A DNA stretch of 64,000 nucleotides. Origin: Lachnospiraceae bacterium. Lineage in GTDB: Bacteria > Bacillota > Clostridia > Lachnospirales > Lachnospiraceae. The notes under the pieces were generated by a model. The model was not told the DNA's origin, searched no databases, and saw nothing but the letters and a program-made list of their open reading frames with translations. The translations under genes were made by a program, and so were the position numbers. The stretch covers positions 1 to 64,000 of the forward strand of contig JAILFK010000043.1 of the NCBI GenBank assembly GCA_024697595.1, read 5' to 3'. Below are positions 9,057 to 17,046 of this stretch, piece after piece. The stretch's first letter is position 1. Each line of letters begins with the position of its first letter.

Positions 9057-9146
9057 GAGATTTTTTCTGAAAAATTTATATAAATTGTCTAAATTGTATA
9101 TACATTTCCACTTTCGCATTTCGCGAAGAGCACCTCGCAATACGGG

Positions 9147-9159
9147 ATATGTCCCATAT
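9147..9159. promoter_or_regulatory. Inverted repeat, candidate operator of XRE gene
   Basis: ATATG-TCC-CATAT forms a perfect 5-bp dyad with a 3-bp centre, 47 bp before the XRE start. Small XRE repressors often bind such short dyads near their own promoter. No direct evidence of binding is available. Confidence 0.35.
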
Positions 9160-9206
9160 GTATCACTCCTTGTTTTTTAAGATTAAAAAAATGGAGGTAT
9201 AACATT

Positions 9207-9566
9207 ATGAATTTTGGAGAAAGACTAAATCTATTGATTTCTATACGCGGACTTCACAAAGCAGAAATAGCAAAAAACATCAATGTAGCGCCCAACACCT
9301 TATCTGGATATCTACAAAACAACAGACACCCAGACTACAGCACACTAAAAAGGTTAGCGCGCTATCTAGGTACCAGCACAGATTACCTATTAGGATTATC
9401 ATCTCATGAATCAGCCAACCACTCTCAACTATCTGACGACGAGGAAGCTCTGGTGGATATGTATAGATATATGTCTCCTGAGGGCAAGGAAATGTTTATG
9501 GATATTGCCAAAATTTCATGGAAACATTATAAAGATCAATCTTGCGATTTAAATAATTTAAGTTAG
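9207..9566 (+). CDS. XRE-family transcriptional regulator
   Basis: 119 residues. The helix-turn-helix occupies about 5-62 (HKAEIAKNINVAPNTLSGYL, then RLARYLGTSTDYLLGL), the usual SinR/phage-repressor-like layout. The rest is a short acidic-helical tail containing SPEGKEMFMDIAK, as in many small Clostridial repressors. ATGGAGGT precedes the ATG. The gene is convergent with the WYL regulator at 9665. No phage genes are near, so a prophage origin is not supported. Confidence 0.85.
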   Translation: MNFGERLNLLISIRGLHKAEIAKNINVAPNTLSGYLQNNRHPDYSTLKRLARYLGTSTDYLLGLSSHESANHSQLSDDEEALVDMYRYMSPEGKEMFMDIAKISWKHYKDQSCDLNNLS

Positions 9567-9594
9567 CTACAAAAATATAAATTTAAATTCAAAA

Positions 9595-9660
9595 TATGTA
9601 CCCACCTTCTGTACCAGTTTTAAAGGGTAACCCCCATCAACTTATCCCAGTGGGTACATA
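9595..9660. repeat. 10-bp inverted repeat between convergent regulators
   Basis: TATGTACCCA (9595-9604) and TGGGTACATA (9651-9660) are perfect inverted copies enclosing 46 bp. The enclosed segment itself contains GGGTAACCC-like and GTACC words. The arms lack a proper T-run on the plus strand, so this is not a standard terminator. It could be an RNA hairpin at the ends of both transcripts or a protein site. Confidence 0.5.
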
Positions 9661-9664
9661 TAAA

Positions 9665-10648
9665 TCATTCGTCAATTTTACTTATTATATTTTCCAAATA
9701 TTTTTTATACTCTAATACCACTTCATCTGGTCCAATTAATCGGACTGCATCTCCCAGTCCCACTAACCAGCCATAGAATTGAGAACTAACTTCCACTTCA
9801 GTTCGAACTATAACCATATCTCCAGCTTCTCTTATGCTGATTTCAGTTCCAAACCTATCAATCATAACGCCAACCATATATTTAGGCGCTTCAATTCGCA
9901 CAGTTCTTGTAGCTCCAGAGAACATTCCAAAATGCTTCTTTGCGAAGTCAGCTTTGTTAATCCTGTTTCTGGTTTCAATGCCCCCTCTACTTTCATTGGA
10001 TTCTCTGGCATCTCGTATCTTATCAACTCTATAATGTCGAATGCTTTCTGACTTGTGATCATATGCCACCAGATAATAATACTCATTGTCCCACAACAAA
10101 AAATCCGGACTCACATCATAAATCTGCCCTTGGTGTTGATACTCCAACTCCTTCTTCGCATTCCAATTCACATATTTAAAATTCAATCGATGGTTATTAT
10201 CAATGCAGTTATATATTTCATCGATGGTGTAGTAGATCCCTTCATTTTCCGCCTTCACTCTATCGGACACCACCACCTGACGATGTAAATGTTTTCCCTG
10301 ATGAACACTTCCTAAAGTCTCAATTTTTTCCACCAACTCTTTGGACTTTTTTTCTGTGATAAATTTTGATGCCAAAACCGCATCCACCAAAAGCTTTAAT
10401 TCAGGCAACTCAAACTCGCGCCCACCGATATAATATCCTTTGTGATCTGGAGCTTGTAAAATATCCACCCCAAAATCTTGCAAAATAGCTATATCTCTAT
10501 ATATACTTTTTCTCTCGCAACTAATACCAAGATTAGATAATCTCTCCTCTATCTCCTGGCGACTAATAGGATGCTGTTCATCAGAATATTTCTGCAACAT
10601 ATCATATATATACAGCAATTTCATCTTTGAATTTGATTGATTGGCCAT
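9665..10648 (-). CDS. WYL-domain transcriptional regulator
   Basis: 327 residues. The N-terminal winged helix (about 8-65: LLYIYDMLQKYSDEQHPISRQEIEERL) is HTH_11-like. The middle contains a WYL-type ligand-sensing region (LLWDNEYYYLVAYDH, then HYRVDKI), followed by the C-terminal WYL extension. WYL proteins sense nucleotides or nucleic acid and control DNA-damage or defence genes in some bacteria, but no such gene is adjacent here. The ATG at 10648 was chosen because AAGGGG precedes it by 8 bp. Confidence 0.85.
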   Translation of the reverse strand: MANQSNSKMKLLYIYDMLQKYSDEQHPISRQEIEERLSNLGISCERKSIYRDIAILQDFGVDILQAPDHKGYYIGGREFELPELKLLVDAVLASKFITEKKSKELVEKIETLGSVHQGKHLHRQVVVSDRVKAENEGIYYTIDEIYNCIDNNHRLNFKYVNWNAKKELEYQHQGQIYDVSPDFLLWDNEYYYLVAYDHKSESIRHYRVDKIRDARESNESRGGIETRNRINKADFAKKHFGMFSGATRTVRIEAPKYMVGVMIDRFGTEISIREAGDMVIVRTEVEVSSQFYGWLVGLGDAVRLIGPDEVVLEYKKYLENIISKIDE

Positions 10649-10759
10649 ACACAAATCCCCTTTTTCTTACTGTCTATAATACTATCATACTTTTTCTTTT
10701 ATTTCCCCACTTCTGTCATCTATTATTTCCCATCTCATATAACATAATCCTCACATCTC

Positions 10760-10788
10760 TTGTCATTTAGAAACTCCGGGAGTATAAT
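10760..10788 (+). promoter_or_regulatory. Promoter of glycerol-3-phosphate oxidation operon
   Basis: TTGTCA (10760-10765), a 17-bp spacer and a perfect TATAAT (10783-10788). Transcription should start near 10795, leaving a leader of about 110 nt before glpA. Confidence 0.8.
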
Positions 10789-10822
10789 TAGTTTACAAAG
10801 TAAATACATTACCAGAGATTAG

Positions 10823-10872
10823 AGCAAGGTAGATTCGACGAGGGATTCTCGTCTTGTTTATCTTGCTTTTTT
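10823..10872 (+). terminator. Leader terminator, probable GlpP antitermination target
   Basis: A long hairpin lies between promoter and glpA: AGCAAG/CTTGCT at the base (10823-10828 with 10862-10867), a wobble-paired middle, GACGAG/CTCGTC at the tip, then six T. It would stop transcription before glpA unless relieved. In Bacillus subtilis glp leaders have such terminators and GlpP with glycerol-3-phosphate prevents termination; a glpP gene is at 16466-17032. That GlpP acts on this leader is inference. Confidence 0.75.
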
Positions 10873-10906
10873 AACCCGGTTATAAAAGAGAAGGGAGCGG
10901 TTAAAT

Positions 10907-12361
10907 ATGTATGATATAGCCATTATTGGCGCCGGAGTTATTGGAAGTGCCATAGCCAGAGAATTATCTAAATATGAAGCGAAAATCTGCGTGCTAGAAA
11001 GGGAGGAAGATGTGTGCTGCGGAACTTCCAAAGCCAACAGCGCCATCATTCACGCTGGATATGACGCAACTCCAGGCACTCTAAAAGCCAAGATGAATGT
11101 GGCGGGCAATGCTATGATGGATGAATTATCTAGGGACTTGGACTTTCCTTTTAAACGCTGCGGGTCCCTGGTTGTCAGAACCAAGGATCAAGATATTTCA
11201 GGCTTAGAAAAATTATTAGAAAAGGGCAAGGCAAACGGCGTGCCAGACCTTCAAATTTTAGACCGCAATAAGTTAATTCAAATGGAACCAAATCTAGCCG
11301 TCGATGTGACAGATGCATTGTATGCACCCACAGGAGCAATCGTATGTCCGTTTCATTTTACAATTGCTCTCGCTGAAAATGCCGCTGACAACGGGGTGGA
11401 TTTCTTCTTAAATACAGAAGTGAAAAATATTAAAAAAGAAAACTTCGGATATAAGATCACAACCGACTCACAAATATTTGAAACCAAGGCCATTGTAAAC
11501 GCTGCAGGAGTTTACGCAGATACATTTAACAATATGGTAAGTGACCATAAATTAAATATCACCCCGAGACGCGGTCAATATATACTTCTTGATAAAGATG
11601 CCGGAAGTCATGTGAGCCGCACCATTTTCCAACTACCTTCTAAGATGGGCAAAGGTGTGCTGGTAACCCCAACAATTCACGGCAACTTACTTGTGGGACC
11701 GACCGCCGAGGATTTAAAGGACAAAGAAGCATTAAACACCACAGCAGAAGGCTTAGATATCTTGGCACCACAGTCAAGTTTATCCGTCAAGAACATCCCC
11801 TATAGATCTGTTATCACTTCATTTGCTGGACTTCGCGCCCATGAAGATAGTGGTGATTTTATTCTAGGGGAGGCAGATGACGCAAAGAACTTCTTCAATG
11901 CTGCCGGCATTGCATCCCCTGGTTTATCATCTGCTCCAGCTATTGGTAAATATTTAGCCGAAGAAGTTGCTGGCGCCTTAAATCTTAAAAATAATCCTAA
12001 GTTTAACGGCAAACGCAAAGGTATATTAAATCCTTCTACCATGTCTGTGGAGGAAAGAAATGCTCTCATAAAACAAAATCCAGCTTACGGCCAGATTATC
12101 TGCCGATGCGAATCCATCTCCGAAGGAGAGATTCTCGATGCGATACATCGAACTCTAGGAGCTAGATCTCTAGATGGAATCAAGCGAAGAACTCGGGCTG
12201 GAATGGGAAGGTGCCAATCTGGTTTTTGTTCACCAAAGGTAATGGAAATCCTGGAGCGGGAAGTTCCAATGGATATGTTAGATATTGTTAAAAATGGTAA
12301 AAATTCCAAGATAGTCTTTGGATACAATAAATTGATAGGAGGATGGGACAATGAACTATGA
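10907..12361 (+). CDS. glpA: FAD-dependent glycerol-3-phosphate dehydrogenase, GlpA type
   Basis: 484 residues. The N-terminus has the dinucleotide fold GAGVIGSAIAREL for FAD, and the body is the DAO oxidase fold shared by GlpA/GlpD. The C-terminal BFD-like domain has four cysteines (C399, C401, C436, C441) for a [2Fe-2S] cluster, as in anaerobic GlpA rather than single-domain GlpD. It would oxidise glycerol-3-phosphate to dihydroxyacetone phosphate. The next two genes follow closely: glpA overlaps its successor by 11 bp. The leader terminator matched by glpP supports the assignment. A related 2-hydroxyglutarate oxidase activity cannot be fully excluded. Confidence 0.82.
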   Translation: MYDIAIIGAGVIGSAIARELSKYEAKICVLEREEDVCCGTSKANSAIIHAGYDATPGTLKAKMNVAGNAMMDELSRDLDFPFKRCGSLVVRTKDQDISGLEKLLEKGKANGVPDLQILDRNKLIQMEPNLAVDVTDALYAPTGAIVCPFHFTIALAENAADNGVDFFLNTEVKNIKKENFGYKITTDSQIFETKAIVNAAGVYADTFNNMVSDHKLNITPRRGQYILLDKDAGSHVSRTIFQLPSKMGKGVLVTPTIHGNLLVGPTAEDLKDKEALNTTAEGLDILAPQSSLSVKNIPYRSVITSFAGLRAHEDSGDFILGEADDAKNFFNAAGIASPGLSSAPAIGKYLAEEVAGALNLKNNPKFNGKRKGILNPSTMSVEERNALIKQNPAYGQIICRCESISEGEILDAIHRTLGARSLDGIKRRTRAGMGRCQSGFCSPKVMEILEREVPMDMLDIVKNGKNSKIVFGYNKLIGGWDNEL

Positions 12362-13610
12362 TTTAGTAATTATTGGTGGTGGTCCTGCAGGCCTGGCTGC
12401 CGCTGTTGCCGCCAGAGATAATGGAATCCAGTCAATTCTTATCATCGAGAGAGACAAAGAACTTGGAGGCATATTAAATCAATGCATACACAACGGCTTC
12501 GGCCTTCATACTTTTAAAGAAGAGCTCACGGGCCCAGAGTACGCCAGCAGATTTATAGACCAGGTAAAGGAAAAAAATATTGAATATAAATTAAATACCA
12601 TGGTTATGGATATCAGTGAGGATAAAATTGTAACAGCCATGAACAAAACCGATGGCATGTTTATGATAAATGCCCAGGCCATAATTCTAGCCATGGGCTG
12701 CAGGGAGAGAAGTCGTGGCGCCCTAAATATTCCAGGCTTTAGGCCAGCCGGAGTTTTCTCCGCAGGAACTGCTCAACGTCTGGTAAATATTGAGGGCTAT
12801 ATGCCAGGTAAAAGAGTAGTAATTCTAGGCTCTGGAGATATTGGACTTATTATGGCCCGCCGAATGACCTTAGAGGGAGCCAAAGTTTTGGCCGTGGCTG
12901 AGCTCATGCCTTATTCTGGCGGTTTAAAAAGAAATATCGTGCAATGCTTAGATGACTTTAACATACCACTGTATCTATCCCACACAGTAATTGATATTGA
13001 AGGGAAAGAACGAGTTGAGGGAATCACAATTGCCGAAGTTGGCCCTGACAGAAAGCCAATCCCTGGAACTGAAATACACTATGACTGCGACACCCTTCTT
13101 CTATCCTGTGGTCTTCTTCCTGAAAATGAATTGTCCAAGGCCGCTGGAGTTGCCATAAACCCTATCACCTCTGGACCGATTGTAAATGATGGGTTAGAGA
13201 CCAATATTGATGGAATATTTGCCTGTGGAAATGTGCTTCATGTTCATGATTTGGTGGACTTCGTATCTCAGGAAGCTGCCAACGCCGGAAAAAATGCCGC
13301 AAGATATATTCAAGGTCAAACTTCAAATGAAACCAAAGAAATTCAAGTGAAAGCCGAAGATGGTGTTCGCTACACAGTCCCATGTACCATAAGACCTGAG
13401 GTAATGGATGACAATCTATGTGTAAGATTTAGAGTAGGCCAAGTATTTAAAAATAGCGCAATAGCAGTTTATTTTGACAATGAGTTGATAAGCAAACGGT
13501 CAAAGCAAGTAATGGCTCCAGGTGAAATGGAACAAGTTATACTGCTCAAAAAGAAAATAGAAGAATATCCAAATTTATCAGAGATCACAATTAAGATAGA
13601 GGAGGCATAG
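12351..13610 (+). CDS. FAD/NAD-linked oxidoreductase partner of GlpA
   Basis: 419 residues of the pyridine-nucleotide-disulfide reductase type: FAD motif GGGPAGLAAAVAA near 9-21, a cysteine in LNQCIHNGFG (C45), and a second nucleotide fold VVILGSGDIGLIMARR near 160. The C-terminal segment contains CGNVLHVHDLVDFVSQEA, the FAD-binding end. It probably takes electrons from GlpA, filling the role that GlpB has in Escherichia coli, but its electron acceptor is unknown. The start codon lies inside the end of glpA, preceded by AGGAGGATGG. Confidence 0.8.
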   Translation: MNYDLVIIGGGPAGLAAAVAARDNGIQSILIIERDKELGGILNQCIHNGFGLHTFKEELTGPEYASRFIDQVKEKNIEYKLNTMVMDISEDKIVTAMNKTDGMFMINAQAIILAMGCRERSRGALNIPGFRPAGVFSAGTAQRLVNIEGYMPGKRVVILGSGDIGLIMARRMTLEGAKVLAVAELMPYSGGLKRNIVQCLDDFNIPLYLSHTVIDIEGKERVEGITIAEVGPDRKPIPGTEIHYDCDTLLLSCGLLPENELSKAAGVAINPITSGPIVNDGLETNIDGIFACGNVLHVHDLVDFVSQEAANAGKNAARYIQGQTSNETKEIQVKAEDGVRYTVPCTIRPEVMDDNLCVRFRVGQVFKNSAIAVYFDNELISKRSKQVMAPGEMEQVILLKKKIEEYPNLSEITIKIEEA

Positions 13611-13612
13611 CT

Positions 13613-13978
13613 ATGGAAACAAAACATCTGACATGTATCGGCTGTCCTATGGGATGCCAATTGACTGTAAAAATGAAAAATAAAGAAGTTATTGAAGTCA
13701 CAGGAAACACATGCAAAAAAGGAGACATCTATGCCCGCAAGGAAGTAACCAACCCAACTCGCATTGTAACTACCTCAGTGCCAGTTAATGGTGGTGACCT
13801 TCCTATGGTTTCTTGCAAAACCAAGGAGGACATTCCCAAGGATAAAATCTATGATGTGATCAAATCCTTGGAAAATGTATGCATAGATGCCCCTGTTTCT
13901 ATAGGTGACATAATCATTTCCAATGTATGCGACACTGGAGTAGATATAGTTGCCACCAAAAATGTTTGTGTTAAATAA
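13613..13978 (+). CDS. DUF1667 iron-sulfur-like protein
   Basis: 121 residues. The N-terminus TCIGCPMGCQLTV with a later GNTCKKG gives cysteines C8, C11, C15 and C34, a CxxCxxxC...C pattern that fits an iron-sulfur or zinc site. The remainder includes EVTNPTRIVTTSVPV, characteristic of DUF1667. This family is regularly the third gene of glpA-like operons in Clostridia and is the likely functional counterpart of the electron-transfer subunit GlpC, though shorter. It starts 2 bp after the preceding gene and ends one base from the stop of convergent ybjQ. Confidence 0.85.
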   Translation: METKHLTCIGCPMGCQLTVKMKNKEVIEVTGNTCKKGDIYARKEVTNPTRIVTTSVPVNGGDLPMVSCKTKEDIPKDKIYDVIKSLENVCIDAPVSIGDIIISNVCDTGVDIVATKNVCVK

Positions 13979-13979
13979 T

Positions 13980-14291
13980 TTACTTAAATTTAACTGCTGT
14001 ACCAAAGGCTAATACCTCCGCAGCACTTTGCATAACAGATGAGGATGTGTATCGCACGCCTACAATGGCGTCGGCTCCCATCTGTTCTGCTTCATCAACC
14101 ATTCTCTTGGTGGCAATCTGTCTAGCCTCAACAAGCATCTCTGTATAATCCTTGATCTCACCACCTACCAACGTCTTCATTCCAGCCATAAAATCCTTAC
14201 CAAAATTCTTAGACTGAACTATTGTTCCTTTTACTATCCCAAGAACTTCATAATCCTGTCCCGGAATTGTCTCAATACTTACTAGCTTCAT
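13980..14291 (-). CDS. YbjQ-family protein (UPF0145)
   Basis: 103 residues, the normal length of this family, with the typical end DEAEQMGADAIVGVRYTSS. YbjQ proteins form pentamers and are thought to bind a metal or small ligand; the cellular role is not established. Its ATG lies inside the end of the MerR gene (20-bp overlap) with GGAGGAG 6 bp ahead, so the two are translationally coupled and probably work together. Confidence 0.85.
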   Translation of the reverse strand: MKLVSIETIPGQDYEVLGIVKGTIVQSKNFGKDFMAGMKTLVGGEIKDYTEMLVEARQIATKRMVDEAEQMGADAIVGVRYTSSSVMQSAAEVLAFGTAVKFK

Positions 14292-14916
14292 TCATTTCTC
14301 CTCCATCAATTTCTTTTAATCTCTGAATTAACGCTACAATCACGCCCACTATTATTGCAACAAAAATCGCCACCGTAAAAATCACGATTCCAATAGGTGT
14401 TTCCGGATCTACCATCTCTGCCCAAAACATCACACCTATTAGAAATACAAAGAATATTGCCACCACTGCCGCAGCAATAATTGGTGCTCTCTTGGCCTTT
14501 TTTATATCAGTCTTTTCTACATCCATAAATCTAACACCACCTTTTTCCAACTGTTTCATCTCATCTAGGTAGGAGTCAGCTTTTAGATTATCAAAATCCT
14601 CGCCTTCAGAAATCATTTTATTGCACATCTCTTTTAGAATATCCAATTCTCTTTTTTCTCTCTCAAAAATTGATATATGTCTGTCAAGACAACTAAGCAG
14701 TGACAATTCTTTTGTTTCTATCTTTCGAATTTCTTCTATTGACACATTCAATCTACGAAGCAATTTAATCTTATTTAATAGTTCAACATCTTCTAGAGAA
14801 TAATCTCTATAACCATTATCCCGATTTCTTTTTGGGCAAATAAGCCCTTGCTCCTCATAAAACCGAATATTCTTTTTTGTGATTCCAACTAACTCTTCCA
14901 CCTGATTAATTTTCAT
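14272..14916 (-). CDS. Membrane-tethered MerR-family regulator
   Basis: 214 residues. The winged-helix MerR domain is at 1-70 (KINQVEELVGITKKNIRFYEEQGL), followed by the usual coiled dimerisation helix to about 125. Instead of a ligand pocket it ends with two transmembrane helices (about 145-166 and 174-197), so the DNA-binding domain is predicted to sit at the cytoplasmic face. The promoter ahead has the long spacer and dyad typical of MerR control, which suggests autoregulation of merR-ybjQ. The signal is unknown; a membrane or envelope cue would fit. Confidence 0.88.
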   Translation of the reverse strand: MKINQVEELVGITKKNIRFYEEQGLICPKRNRDNGYRDYSLEDVELLNKIKLLRRLNVSIEEIRKIETKELSLLSCLDRHISIFEREKRELDILKEMCNKMISEGEDFDNLKADSYLDEMKQLEKGGVRFMDVEKTDIKKAKRAPIIAAAVVAIFFVFLIGVMFWAEMVDPETPIGIVIFTVAIFVAIIVGVIVALIQRLKEIDGGEMNEASKY

Positions 14917-14957
14917 GTTGTCTCCTCTTTTAAAGATATGGCCTTATCTTTGAGCAT

Positions 14958-14988
14958 AATATAAAGCTTCCACAAGGTGGAAGGTCAA
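14958..14988 (-). promoter_or_regulatory. MerR-type promoter and operator
   Basis: On the minus strand TTGACC (14983-14988) and TATATT (14958-14963) are separated by 19 bp, longer than the standard 17. The spacer carries a perfect dyad CTTCCAC-CTT-GTGGAAG (14967-14983). This is the classical layout of MerR-controlled promoters, in which the regulator untwists the DNA to realign the two boxes. Confidence 0.8.
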
Positions 14989-15015
14989 TATATTTTTCGA
15001 AAAATTTTAAAATAT

Positions 15016-16242
15016 TTACATTTCAATGTCCTTTTTCCACAACTCACCCCAGATTTCGTCGCATAAATTATTACAATAATCTATGGAAAACTCACCATTC
15101 TTCTGCTTCACTATGCTCTTTCCAGCCAGCTCCTCTGTATAATCCTGTAACTTATATACCGTCACACCTTTGGCATCATATGTCAAATGACACACAAGAG
15201 GTTGCACTCCGTAATCAGCTATATACACCTGGCCGTCATCCCCTCTTTGCAATACCACTTCTGCCATTCCCCCAATAGAGCGATTAACTGCATCAGGTTC
15301 CTCGTCACTGGTCCAACTACAGAAATTACCCAGTGAATAATATACTAGCATCTGATGTCCTGTGTTTTCATCAGTAAGCATCTCAATTGGCTCAATAACA
15401 TGGGGATGAGTTCCAATAACTAAATCAACACCATTTTCCAAAAATATATTAGTCCACTTCTCCTGTTTGCTGTCTATACCCAATTTGTATTCTGTTCCCC
15501 AATGAGGGCACACCACTATAAAATCACTAATCTCCTTGGCGCGATTTATATCCGCCACCACTTTTTCTTCATCCAACAAATCCACAGCATAGGGCATGCC
15601 TGAAGGCATAACCTCTCCGTTGGTATTATATGTATAATTTAAAATCGCAATTTTAATTCCATCCTGCTCATATACATAAATATTGTCCTGGCTCTCCTGT
15701 GAATCATGAATTCCCAAAACTGCCATGTCAGGATAATTATTTCTCCAATACTCAATGCAATTTAACAGTCCTTTTTTCCCTCTGTCTAGGGCATGATTAG
15801 TGGCATGTAATATCACATCAAAGCCAGTTTCATCTAAAGCGTCTGCCACCTGATAAGGGGCATTAAATTCCGGATATCCAGTGACTTCAAGATCTGCTCC
15901 GCCAATAATAACTTCCTGATTAACAAGAGCAATATCAGCCCCTGAGATATCTCCTTTTACATTGGCAAATAAATTGGTGTAGTCATAAGTGCCATCTCCA
16001 TTTTCAAAATTTTCATCTATAATGTCATGGAGCAAAACATCTCCCACCATAACCATGGTCACCTGCTCTGGTTCAGGTTCTGCCTCCACGATTTCTCTCT
16101 CCTGTGGCACTTGATTTTCCTTGGCAACCACATTTTCTTTGTTGGTATTCTCTATCTCAAAAATCGTAAATGCCATTGTAAATATAAGTAAAAGTGATAT
16201 TAACACCTGGTATTTTAAATTAGATTTTTTCTCTCTCGCCAT
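15016..16242 (-). CDS. CapA-family extracellular metallophosphatase-like protein
   Basis: 408 residues with one N-terminal membrane segment (about 12-28) and a charged linker, then the CapA/PgsA-type domain: MVMVGDVLLHD near 69, VNQEV, HATNHALDRG, CPHWGTEY and GTHPHVIEP provide the metal-binding residues of the calcineurin-like fold. CapA proteins are linked to poly-gamma-glutamate or capsule synthesis, but no capB/capC is nearby and the true substrate here is unknown. The ATG at 16242 follows GAGGGAG; an upstream in-frame TTG is less likely. Confidence 0.82.
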   Translation of the reverse strand: MAREKKSNLKYQVLISLLLIFTMAFTIFEIENTNKENVVAKENQVPQEREIVEAEPEPEQVTMVMVGDVLLHDIIDENFENGDGTYDYTNLFANVKGDISGADIALVNQEVIIGGADLEVTGYPEFNAPYQVADALDETGFDVILHATNHALDRGKKGLLNCIEYWRNNYPDMAVLGIHDSQESQDNIYVYEQDGIKIAILNYTYNTNGEVMPSGMPYAVDLLDEEKVVADINRAKEISDFIVVCPHWGTEYKLGIDSKQEKWTNIFLENGVDLVIGTHPHVIEPIEMLTDENTGHQMLVYYSLGNFCSWTSDEEPDAVNRSIGGMAEVVLQRGDDGQVYIADYGVQPLVCHLTYDAKGVTVYKLQDYTEELAGKSIVKQKNGEFSIDYCNNLCDEIWGELWKKDIEM

Positions 16243-16439
16243 CAAAAACTCCCTCAAATTTCTATTTTAAAATATGATATGTTGGCTTTTCTCTGATACC
16301 ATATACTAATTCCATAGATATAGTGTATCCAATAAGCACCACACACTACTCATTGTAGCATGATACATGTCTATATGCTAGAATAAGCAGAGATATAGTA
16401 TAAATATTTACTATTTTAGATGTATTAATTTATCTTAAA

Positions 16440-16453
16440 ATTTACATGTAAAT
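16440..16453. promoter_or_regulatory. 14-bp palindrome before glpP
   Basis: ATTTACATGTAAAT is a perfect palindrome abutting the GGGGG ribosome site of glpP. It may be an operator or may hide the ribosome site in a short hairpin. Confidence 0.35.
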
Positions 16454-16465
16454 GGGGGTTCTCAT

Positions 16466-17032
16466 ATGAAAAAACATTTTAAAGAAGCTTTAGAAGATTC
16501 ACCAATTATTACTGCGGTAAAAAATGAAGAAAGTCTTGAGAAATGCCTGTCTGCAGACAGCAAAATTGTCTTTATCCTATACGGAGATGTGATAACAATC
16601 CCAAACATTGTTACAAAAATAAAAGCTACTGGGAAAATGGCCTTTGTTCATATGGATTTAATTCAGGGATTAAGCGCAAAAGAAGCAGCTGTAGATTATA
16701 TAGCAAAGTTCACTGAGGCTGATGGAATAATCTCCACCAAAGCACCTCTTATTATTCGCGCTAAAGAACTTAATATGTGCACTATAATGAGATTTTTCCT
16801 AATTGATTCCATGGCCTTCGCCAACATTGAAAAGCAAATTAAAAATGTAAAACCTGATGTACTAGAAGTCCTACCAGGACCAATGCCGAGCGTCATTGCT
16901 AGACTAAAGAAAAAATATAATGCTCCTGTAATAGCGAGCGGACTCATCTCCGAAAAAGAGGAAGTCTACGCTCTACTAAATGCAGGAGCACAATCAATAT
17001 CCACCACCGACGAAACAGTATGGGGATTATAA
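16466..17032 (+). CDS. glpP: Glycerol-3-phosphate responsive antiterminator GlpP
   Basis: 188 residues, close to the Bacillus subtilis GlpP length. Recognisable segments are DSPIITAVKN near 10, FVHMDLIQGLS near 60, ADGIISTKAPLIIRAKE near 91 and VLEVLPGPMPSVI near 133, a TIM-barrel-like RNA-binding protein. GlpP binds leader RNA of glp operons when glycerol-3-phosphate is present and prevents termination. A matching leader terminator is 5.6 kb upstream before glpA. GGGGG precedes the start. The gene ends 14 bp from the convergent antiporter stop. Confidence 0.9.
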   Translation: MKKHFKEALEDSPIITAVKNEESLEKCLSADSKIVFILYGDVITIPNIVTKIKATGKMAFVHMDLIQGLSAKEAAVDYIAKFTEADGIISTKAPLIIRAKELNMCTIMRFFLIDSMAFANIEKQIKNVKPDVLEVLPGPMPSVIARLKKKYNAPVIASGLISEKEEVYALLNAGAQSISTTDETVWGL

Positions 17033-17046
17033 TATTATATTTTTAT

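Noticed and set aside
9207..10648. XRE and WYL regulators as part of a prophage or defence island
   Set aside because: No integrase, structural gene or effector is nearby; both are flanked by ordinary chromosomal genes.
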